A program made the position numbers and the translations under genes. From Phycisphaeraceae bacterium (GTDB lineage: Bacteria > Planctomycetota > Phycisphaerae > Phycisphaerales > Phycisphaeraceae), in NCBI GenBank assembly GCA_029260695.1, contig JAJDCT010000199.1:1-6884 (forward strand): 6,884 nucleotides of DNA, written 5' to 3'. Of this stretch, positions 1-6,600 are shown piece after piece (position 1 is the first letter of the stretch; every line of letters begins with the position of its first letter). The notes under the pieces were generated by a model that was not told the origin of the DNA, made no database searches, and saw only the letters and a list, made by a program, of their open reading frames with translations.

Positions 1-90
1 CACCACTTTTGACTAGAAACGTGAATCAGTTTCATTTTCGTCCCACGACAAGCAAGTTAACCCGACAGGCCTGTGCCGTCAAGGATAATT

Positions 91-121
91 TTGACTAAAT
101 GCTCATTTAAATGTGTATTAT
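91..121 (+). promoter_or_regulatory. Weak sigma70-like promoter candidate
   Basis: TTGACT at 91-96 matches five of six bases of the -35 consensus. It is followed by TGTATT after 17 bases, or by the better TATTAT (116-121) after 19 bases. It lies in AT-rich DNA and points right, but no plus-strand gene follows before the convergent glycosidase gene. It may be chance or serve a small RNA. Confidence 0.2.
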
Positions 122-495
122 GGGTGTTATGGTCATCAGCACATCTTGATGTTCCCCCATCAATCAATCTTAAATCTACTTCTGAATTGCCGATTCAATT
201 GGATCATCCGGCGTATTTTTGTTTCATTTGTTACATGCTGTGTGGCCAGTAAGCCCGGTTAACTTATGGCTCCAAAGCGGCTTAACTACGCCCAAGTAAC
301 ATTCGCCCGACCTGAGGCGAGAGCCGACGTTAGGGATAGGTGAGATAGCACACTGAAACGCGGCCGGCCCTTTGGCCAATTTGGCACAAAACCCAGCATC
401 ACCCTCTTAGGCGGGGCCGTAGTGGAGTTGAATGCGGATTTTCGGGGACTCAGGGGGTGGAGGGAGAGGAGCGCCAGAGATTGCCGCTCAATAGA

Positions 496-532
496 GGCCC
501 GACTTAAGCCCACTGACGGGCTTCCCAGGGCC
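496..532 (-). terminator. Two-tier hairpin downstream of the glycosidase gene, terminator-like
   Basis: An outer stem GGCCC (496-500) with GGGCC (528-532) encloses an inner stem AAGCCC (506-511) with GGGCTT (518-523). The apical loop is six bases and the internal loop is five by four. Read on the minus strand, the structure begins 63 bases past the stop codon of the glycosidase gene and is followed by TCTATT rather than a clean T-run. It could end that transcript or protect its 3' end. The weak U-tract makes a strict rho-independent terminator uncertain. Confidence 0.35.
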
Positions 533-594
533 ATTTAGCCGGAAATGTATGGCCCCACAGCCAATCGATTTCTACCGTAAAAAGCAATTTCCGC

Positions 595-1929
595 TCAAGG
601 ATCGACATAGAACGGCATATTGGCGGTCGCGACCTTGCCCTTGCCGTCCAGGACATAGACAAACAGCCTGTACCCCCCGGGTTCATCGGGTGCTCTAAAG
701 AGGACCGTATTACCTTCGATGGAAACCACCGCGTCATCGTGGGTCGGCGGCGTGGCTTCGTGATCGCCGCCGGACCTGCGGTCTGAGCTTTCGGACTGGA
801 CGACCCAGCGGTATTGCAGTGCGTCACCATCGGGGTCTACGACACTAACATTGGCGCGGTACTGAGCCCCGGCTTGGACATGCTTCAAGGCCACCACTGA
901 CTCGATCGGCTCGATCAGGGGGGCGCGGTTATCAGGCCAGTGCCCGGTCCATTGTTTCGAGATCACGTCCAACGAGGATGTGGTTAGCTGCCCGCCCACA
1001 AACAGGCTGTACCAGGTCGGCGTGACTTCCTGCTTTGTACCCCAACAGAAAACATACGAGCCCAGGCATTTGCCGGGCTGCCCACCGATGGATCCGAGGT
1101 AACCCGCTTCATAGAACTGTGATTTCTCGGTGCTGTTCTGTTCAATCGGAACACCCCAGTCGGTCTGACCGACTTCCCATTGGCCTAAGGGTCCGAACTC
1201 GGTCACGACGTAAGGCCGATCAAACCCCGCGTCGTTCAAACGCTGCGCAATCGAAACGAGGCCGCCGTAGGAATTCACGCCCAGCACATCGATCGCTGGG
1301 CAATACCGGTTGAAGTTTTCGAGCTTGACGTTGGGGATCTCCGAGATAACGGCCATCGTCGGGTGGTTTGGATCGACCTGTTTGATCATCTCCGCGATGT
1401 CATTGACGGCTTTCCAGGTCAGAGGGTTGTCGCCCCCGCCCTCCACCTCATTGCCTACCCCCCACATCAGAAGCGCCGGATGATCTTTAAGTTTTTGCAC
1501 GTAACCACGGGTCAGTTCGAGCTGATCCGCGACGGCCTGCTCATCGCTGTAGTCGAACCCGTGACGCTCGTGTTGAAGCCAAAAGCCCACGGTGACCGTC
1601 ACGCCGTACTCAGCCGCCCGGTCCAAGACCTCAAGGGCATGGTCAGCGGCCCATGTACGGATCGAGTTGCCTCCCGCGGCGACCAGCACATCGAGATGCT
1701 TCTGCCCCCCGGCACCGTTGATGAAGTACGGCTCGCCGTTACGCTGCAGCCCCCAGCCCCCCGCTTCCCCCTGCAGCACTTGGACCACGGAGCCTGCCTC
1801 ACAGACGACCGGCTCGCTTGCTTCCGCGCTGGGAAAGACCATGCACAAGCACGCGAACCACGCCATCGGCAAGAAGAGTCGACCCATCGTGGAGGTTGGC
1901 ATTGACGTACCTGGATCACAGGGGTTCAT
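595..1929 (-). CDS. Secreted clan GH-A glycoside hydrolase with C-terminal Ig/PKD-like domain
   Basis: This 444-residue protein probably cleaves a beta-glycan outside the cytoplasm by the retaining mechanism of clan GH-A. A signal peptide is visible: Arg17, a hydrophobic stretch at about 18-33 and an AEA cleavage motif at 35-37. The two cysteines in it do not form a lipobox. The TIM barrel covers about 45-330. Its clearest marks are GNSIRTW (87-93), the acid/base motif WGVGNE with N160-E161 at the end of strand 4, and the nucleophile motif VVTEFGP with E244 at the end of strand 7. After a short linker, about 335-444 form one beta-sandwich domain of Ig, cadherin or PKD style (VVDPDGDALQYRW, 363-375), with a charged insert at 379-398. 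The start at 1929 is preferred because AAGGA lies seven bases upstream; Met10 or Met15 would give a more usual signal-peptide length. It lies downstream of the LacI gene on the same strand, 109 bases apart, so co-transcription is possible. Family is unsure: it resembles GH2-type TIM barrels, and a beta-1,3-glucanase family such as GH158 is attractive given the neighbouring phosphorylase. Confidence 0.88.
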   Translation of the reverse strand: MNPCDPGTSMPTSTMGRLFLPMAWFACLCMVFPSAEASEPVVCEAGSVVQVLQGEAGGWGLQRNGEPYFINGAGGQKHLDVLVAAGGNSIRTWAADHALEVLDRAAEYGVTVTVGFWLQHERHGFDYSDEQAVADQLELTRGYVQKLKDHPALLMWGVGNEVEGGGDNPLTWKAVNDIAEMIKQVDPNHPTMAVISEIPNVKLENFNRYCPAIDVLGVNSYGGLVSIAQRLNDAGFDRPYVVTEFGPLGQWEVGQTDWGVPIEQNSTEKSQFYEAGYLGSIGGQPGKCLGSYVFCWGTKQEVTPTWYSLFVGGQLTTSSLDVISKQWTGHWPDNRAPLIEPIESVVALKHVQAGAQYRANVSVVDPDGDALQYRWVVQSESSDRRSGGDHEATPPTHDDAVVSIEGNTVLFRAPDEPGGYRLFVYVLDGKGKVATANMPFYVDP

Positions 1930-1936
1930 AGATGAA

Positions 1937-1942
1937 TCCTTC
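1937..1942 (-). promoter_or_regulatory. Ribosome binding site of the glycosidase gene
   Basis: On the minus strand the sequence GAAGGA stands seven bases before the ATG at 1929. It is the only good Shine-Dalgarno match near the three candidate starts (Met1, Met10, Met15) and decides for the longest form. The other two genes in the window lack a comparable site. Confidence 0.6.
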
Positions 1943-2038
1943 TTCTAAGTTCCAGCCTAGGTGCGATCCCTCGCTGGGGCTAAGGGCAAACGAAGCCGTT
2001 TTAATACCTGAGCCGTTCTATTGATCGCACGGGGTGGC

Positions 2039-3100
2039 TTACGCCTCCTGGGGCGAGGCCTGGACGCGCAAACCGTCCGGGAGAAACCGCACGGGCGGAT
2101 TCGGTGGTTTGCCGGTCGTGTCGTGGACCTCCAACCAGGTCGGAACCGCCATATTCACCGGCTTCCTCTCACCCGGCTCGGACTGGATGATCCCAACCAA
2201 TGAGGTGAAGGCCTGGTAGCCCAGCTGCGCCGAATCCTGACACACCGCCGAGAGCCTGGGGTAGATGTCGCTACGGTCGTCGCCGTCATCGAAGCCTAGG
2301 ATCGATAGGTCCTCTGGGATCTTAAGACCCATCCGATGTGCCTGGCTGACCGCGGCCCCCACCACAACCGGGTCCGTGATGAACAAGGCGGTCGGTGGTA
2401 CCGGATCGCTCATGACCCTGCGGATCAGCTGTGCGCCGTCCGGCCTCTGGGCGGGGACCCGGAACACCAAAAGGGGGTCGTAGTCCAGGCCATGCTCCGA
2501 GAGCGCCTGGCGATAACCCTCAAGCCGATCAGCGTGATCCGAATCCTCGATCAGGCTGACGGTGATACCAATCCTTTTGTGACCCATAGAAATCAGGTGC
2601 TCAATGGCCTGCTTGCTGGTGGGCAGCGAATCGCCATAGACGTAGTTCACCGCAGAGTCCTGGAAATGGCTGCCCACGACCACGGCCGGGAAATCTTCCT
2701 CACTGATTTCGCGGCAGACACCGCGGGTCCGCTCGGTGGTGCGAAGGATCACGCCCCGCACACCCTTGCGCATAAACAGTTGGGTGTAACTCTCCGTCGG
2801 TTTCTTATCGCGTGGGAGGTTCAAGACCGCCAGGTCGAAGCCACTCTCATCCATCGCGCTGGACAGGCCAGCAAACACCGACGCATCAAATGGCGACCCG
2901 AAGGAGCTCGGCCCTGTGTAAGCGAACGCGATATATAGGGTAGCGCGCCGGCCCACCGAAGAAACATAGCCCAGCTTGTTGGCGATGCCCAGCACTCGCG
3001 TACGGACTTCCAGCCCAACGCTGGCGTGGTTGTTCAACACCCGCGAAACCGTGGCGATCGAAACGCCGGCTTGCTTAGCGATCAGCCTGACATTGGACAT
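2039..3100 (-). CDS. LacI/GalR-family transcriptional repressor
   Basis: This 353-residue DNA-binding regulator very likely controls the flanking sugar genes in response to a saccharide. The N-terminal helix-turn-helix is textbook: VRLIAKQAGVS (4-14) and the recognition helix SIATVSRVLNN (14-24), followed by the third helix and the LGY motif (43-45). The periplasmic-binding-protein-like sensor fills about 55-325, with FGSPFDASVFAGL (67-79), PAVVVG (138-143), the MGHKRIGI strand region (172-179), FITDPVVVGAA (240-250), the LSILGFDD motif (265-272) and LSAVCQDSAQLG (283-294). The length is normal for the family. The hinge (46-54) is unusual: it is short and lacks the Leu that PurR and LacI insert into the operator minor groove. 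No Shine-Dalgarno precedes the ATG; a promoter only six bases upstream suggests a leaderless mRNA. It is divergent from the phosphorylase gene and upstream of the glycosidase gene. Ligand identity, for example a beta-1,3-gluco-oligosaccharide, is inferred from neighbours only. Confidence 0.96.
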   Translation of the reverse strand: MSNVRLIAKQAGVSIATVSRVLNNHASVGLEVRTRVLGIANKLGYVSSVGRRATLYIAFAYTGPSSFGSPFDASVFAGLSSAMDESGFDLAVLNLPRDKKPTESYTQLFMRKGVRGVILRTTERTRGVCREISEEDFPAVVVGSHFQDSAVNYVYGDSLPTSKQAIEHLISMGHKRIGITVSLIEDSDHADRLEGYRQALSEHGLDYDPLLVFRVPAQRPDGAQLIRRVMSDPVPPTALFITDPVVVGAAVSQAHRMGLKIPEDLSILGFDDGDDRSDIYPRLSAVCQDSAQLGYQAFTSLVGIIQSEPGERKPVNMAVPTWLEVHDTTGKPPNPPVRFLPDGLRVQASPQEA

Positions 3101-3106
3101 CAGGAA

Positions 3107-3135
3107 AGTATAGCTAAAAGTAACTGTTTAGTAAA
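3107..3135 (-). promoter_or_regulatory. Predicted promoter of the LacI-family gene, giving a leaderless mRNA
   Basis: On the minus strand, TTTACT (3130-3135) and TATACT (3107-3112) are separated by exactly 17 bases. They match four and five of six consensus positions. Only six bases lie between the -10 box and the ATG at 3100, so transcription should begin at or next to the start codon. This fits the lack of a Shine-Dalgarno site. A partial operator overlaps the spacer and -35 box, which implies autorepression. Confidence 0.6.
3119..3131. promoter_or_regulatory. Partial operator in the repressor gene's own promoter
   Basis: The plus-strand sequence starts AGTAACTGTT, identical over ten bases to the perfect palindrome at 3371-3383. 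The last three bases of the right half-site differ. It sits between and over the promoter elements of the LacI-family gene, the expected place for autoregulation. The imperfect half-site suggests weaker binding than at the phosphorylase promoter. Confidence 0.5.
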
Positions 3136-3328
3136 TGGCCGCCCGCTACATCGCCCAGGTTCGTTACAACAGCTCAATAATTCGCCAAGCCGCAACGGAC
3201 CGCCTTGAAATACATAAGATGTGTGATTAAAGCTATTTAAGTTCAGTTATGCTGGGGTATCAACCGGATTGAACATTGGCGCCCGATCTTTCATCGCGAT
3301 AATGAGGCTCAAAAAAGGCCTGGCGCTA

Positions 3329-3357
3329 TTGACATGGCTACCATCAAGACAGATAAT
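3329..3357 (+). promoter_or_regulatory. Near-consensus sigma70 promoter for the phosphorylase gene
   Basis: TTGACA at 3329-3334 is a perfect -35 box. GATAAT at 3352-3357 matches five of six -10 positions, and the spacer is 17 bases. Transcription should start near 3364, leaving a leader of about 240 bases before the ATG at 3603. The palindromic operator begins about seven bases past the expected start point. A strong core promoter held by a repressor fits an inducible catabolic gene. Confidence 0.72.
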
Positions 3358-3363
3358 GTGACA

Positions 3364-3602
3364 TTAGATTAGTAACTGTTACTCGTGCGTGGCCCTAATC
3401 TTAACCGCACCGGTGGACTGGCCTGGCCTAAACCATGGTTCAGTCAGCTTTGGCGCTCACGCAAGATAGATGGCCGCCATGCGAACTAAACTGCCGCCGC
3501 TTGTCCGAGGCGCTTGAGTTTCCGTAAGAATCGAACACGGGGGATGGGTCTGAGGCACACCGTCGAGCCAACGACACGATAAGTAAACCAACGAGACCCA
3601 GG
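3364..3602 (+). other. Long 5' leader of the phosphorylase mRNA
   Basis: From the predicted start point to the ATG there are about 240 untranslated bases, long for a repressor-controlled gene. It contains an 11-base palindrome ATGGCCGCCAT (3470-3480) and a small stem CCGT/ACGG around 3522-3540. It matches no riboswitch class that I recognise. A second promoter nearer the gene was not found. Confidence 0.35.
3371..3383. promoter_or_regulatory. Perfect 13-base palindromic operator (AGTAACTGTTACT)
   Basis: Two six-base arms, AGTAAC and GTTACT, are exact reverse complements around a single central T. The site overlaps roughly +7 to +20 of the predicted phosphorylase transcript, where a bound LacI-type protein would block initiation. 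A ten-base match recurs in the promoter of the adjacent LacI-family gene, which points to that protein as the binder. The centre is odd-length, without the central CG step frequent in this family. Confidence 0.62.
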
Positions 3603-6600
3603 ATGTCTAAAAGCACAACCATCAATCAGCCTGCCAATACAGACGCCCCCATGGATGAGCAGGCCGCGGGTCGATTCACTCGGATAGACGGCGAGCCGTT
3701 CTACACGATCTCCGACTACGATAGGCTCAAGCCGTTTCTGATAAGTGTCGTCAGTGACTCGGACCACTGGATGTACCTGTCTACGCTAGGCGGCCTGACA
3801 GCCGGGCGTCGAAACCCCCAGTACGCGCTGTTCGCTTACGACTCGGAAGACAAAATCCACCAGTGCCACTCCCACACGGGGCCGTGCACCGCCTTGCGAG
3901 TCAAGCATGCCGACGGGCACAACACGTTGTGGGAACCGTTCACGCAGTCGGCCAAGGATGTCTTTGGGGTGCGTCGACACCTTTATAAGAGCGCGCTTGG
4001 TAACTCGGTGATCTTCGAGGAAGTCAACGCCGATCTGGGTCTGACTTTCCGATACCGATGGCGTTACAGCGAAACGTACGGTTTCATCCGCAGCGCGACG
4101 CTGGCCAATGCAGGTGACACCCCGGCCCAGGTGAGCCTCATGGACGGGGTCCTTAACATCCTCCCATCAGGGATCAGTCCGGCGCTTCACCAGACACGTC
4201 ACTGCCTGGCGGATGCCTATAAACACTGCGAGTCCGATCCCGAGACAGGCCTGGCGGTCTACTCCCTCAGTTCGATGATTACAGATCGACCGGAGCCCGG
4301 CGAAATGCTCCGCGCAACCCTGGCGTGGAGCGTGGGGCTGTCGTCTTTCAAGGTATCGTTGGACCCACAGGATTTAGCGGTGTTCCGCAACGGGGGCAGG
4401 ATCGCCGCAGAGCCTTTGATCAAGGGCCAAAAGGGCGCCTATCTGGCGTCGGCACAGGTCGACCTCCAGCCCGGCGAATTGTACACATGGCACGTCGTCA
4501 TGGACGTTGAGCAGACCCAGTCACATGCGGTCTCCCTGCGCAAACAGCTGAGGAACGGGACCGACTTGGCGCAGGCCTTGATCCAAGACAGCGAGAAGGG
4601 ATCACTGGACCTTCTGAAAAACATCGCAAGCGCCGATGGGCTGCAAGCCACCGGCGACCGGATCGTCGGGGTCCACCACATGGCCAACGTGTTGTTTAAC
4701 AACATGCGTGGCGGCGTCTTCGACAGGAACTACCTGGTCGACCGGGAACATCTCGCGGATTTTTTGGTGTCGCGCAACCACGAGGTCGCGGAGCGCAACG
4801 CCGGGTTCCTAGATCAATTGGACGATCACCTGCCGATCCAATCGGTCCTGACTCAGGCGCAGACGCAGAACGACCCGGATCTGACGCGGCTTTGCTACGA
4901 ATACCTGCCCATCTACTTCAGCCGACGGCACGGCGACCCGAGCAGGCCTTGGAATTTTTTCGACATCCGTTTGAAGGACAAGCATTCCAAACCCGTGCTG
5001 GCGTATCAGGGGAACTGGCGCGATATCTTTCAGAACTGGGAAGCCCTGTGCCTGAGCTTCCCGGGGTTTGTACCCAGCATCATCGCCAAGTTCGTAAACG
5101 CTTCAACCATCGACGGATTTAACCCGTACCGGATCACGGACGGGGGGATCGACTGGGAGGAGATCGACCCACAGAACCCTTGGAGCAATATCGGGTATTG
5201 GGGCGATCACCAGATCATCTACCTGATGAAGTTCCTCGAAGCCGCACATAAGAACAAGCCGGGGCAGCTAGAATCGCTGCTCACAGATGAGGTATTCAGC
5301 TACGCCGATGTGCCTTACACCCTTAAGCCTTACCAGCAAACCCTGGAAGACCCAAACGACACGATCGAGTTTGACCTGACTCGGGCCGACCGCGTGAAGG
5401 ATCAGACAAACCGGCTGGGTGCCGACGGTCGACTGCTGCTGGACCGGCACGGGCGGGTTTATCACGTCAACCTTGCCGAAAAGCTGCTGGTTCCGGCCCT
5501 GTCCAAGGTCAGCAACCTGGTCATCGAAGGCGGCCTGTGGCTGAACACGCAGAGGCCCGAATGGAACGACGCCAACAACGCCCTTGTCGGCAACGGCTTG
5601 TCCGTGGTCACGCTGTGCTACCTAAGGCGGTACCTGGCTTTCTGCTCACAGTTATTCAATGCTGGGAGCAACGAGCAACTGCCGATTTCTCACGAGGTCT
5701 CTCGTTGGTTGGCGAGCGTCAGCGCCGAGCTGAAGGACCACGAGCACCTGCTGGCCCAGGAGGTCATCGACGACGTCGACCGTAAGCGCCTGCTTGACGC
5801 GCTGGGTGAAGCCTTTAGTCAATACCGGGCACGGGTGTACGCCCACGGGTTCTCCGGGAAGGATGACATGGCCCGTGGAGACCTGGCGCGCTTCTGCGAC
5901 CTGGCTCTGCGTTTTATCGACAAGAGCATCCACGCCAACCGCCGACCCGACGGGATGTACCACGCATACAACCTGATGGAGTTGTCGCCAAATAAGGACC
6001 AGATCGAGGTAAAGCACCTCTACGAGATGCTCGAAGGCCAGGTCGCTGTGCTCAGCAGCGGGTTGCTCGATGCCGACCAGACCCTGCATCTGCTGGGTGC
6101 TTTGCGTGACAGCGCGATATATCGAGCGGATCAGGAAAGCTACCTGTTATACCCCGAGCGCACGCTGCCGGGTTTCTTTGAGAAGAACGTCATCCCCAAC
6201 GCCCGCGTCAATGAATCGCGGCTGGTTCAGAAGATGATCGAAGCGGGGGACTACCGGATCGTCACGCGCGATGCCGAGGGGCACGCGCGGTTCTGCGGTG
6301 ATTTCCAAAAGATTGACGACCTCCGGGCCGCGCTGAGCGGACTACGCCGTGAAGAAGATTGGCGTGAGTTGGTCGATCAAGATCTATCGCTTCTGCTTGA
6401 AGTCTACGAGGATGTGTTCAATCACAAGGCGTTCACCGGTCGGTCCGGTGGGATGTATGGGTACGAGGGGCTCGGGTGCATCTACTGGCACATGGTGGCT
6501 AAGCTCCTGCTGGCGGTGCAGGAGAACTATCACCGTGCGGTCGCCCAGAAGCTGCCCGATCAAACAATCCGGGCGCTGGCCGACGCTTATTACAACGTCC

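Larger units (their letters stand above)
1..594. other. Non-coding region left of the glycosidase gene
   Basis: I can support no gene here. Positions 1 to about 285 are clearly AT-richer than the rest of the window, and all frames are broken by stops into peptides of under about 20 residues. Positions 286-594 are GC-richer. Their one longer open frame (minus strand, 286-534) gives a Ser/Arg/Pro-rich peptide with no recognisable domain and no convincing ribosome site. Visible elements are a nine-base direct repeat, TTTTGACTA, at 7-15 and 89-97, a weak promoter-like pair at 91-121, a 10-base palindrome ACAGGCCTGT at 65-74, and a two-tier hairpin at 496-532. A minus-strand ATG at 33-35 stays open to the window edge but gives only 11 codons. 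Confidence 0.6.
3101..3602. other. Divergent control region between repressor and phosphorylase genes
   Basis: This 502-base gap carries both outward promoters and two related operator-like sites, described separately. It also holds a near-palindrome at 3291-3305 (core ATCGCGAT, flanked by TCAT and ATGA) about 25 bases upstream of the phosphorylase -35 box, which could bind another regulator. I see no full gene. The longest reading frame starting with ATG that I found by eye (3435-3527, 30 codons) has no ribosome site. Confidence 0.7.

Noticed and set aside
1..35. Minus-strand ATG at 33-35 open to the window edge
   Set aside because: Only 11 codons are visible and upstream signals are poor, so a gene start cannot be supported.
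295..300. AGTAAC half-site in the left non-coding region
   Set aside because: The matching right arm is missing (ATT follows) and no gene promoter is nearby.
286..534. Minus-strand 82-codon open frame left of the glycosidase gene
   Set aside because: The peptide is rich in Ser, Arg and Pro with no domain, its ATG overlaps the region of the hairpin, and it has no ribosome site; likely chance in GC-richer DNA.
1363..1905. Plus-strand 180-codon open frame
   Set aside because: It is antisense to the glycosidase barrel and carries no recognisable domain.
1953..2001. Short inverted repeats between the LacI and glycosidase genes (CCAGC/GCTGG; AAACG/CGTTT)
   Set aside because: Stems are only five pairs with no T-run in the right direction, so I do not call a terminator.
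2336..2938. Plus-strand 200-codon open frame
   Set aside because: It lies wholly opposite the LacI-family gene, whose motifs are unmistakable; it is an antisense shadow.
5652..6089. Minus-strand 145-codon open frame
   Set aside because: It is antisense to conserved parts of the phosphorylase.
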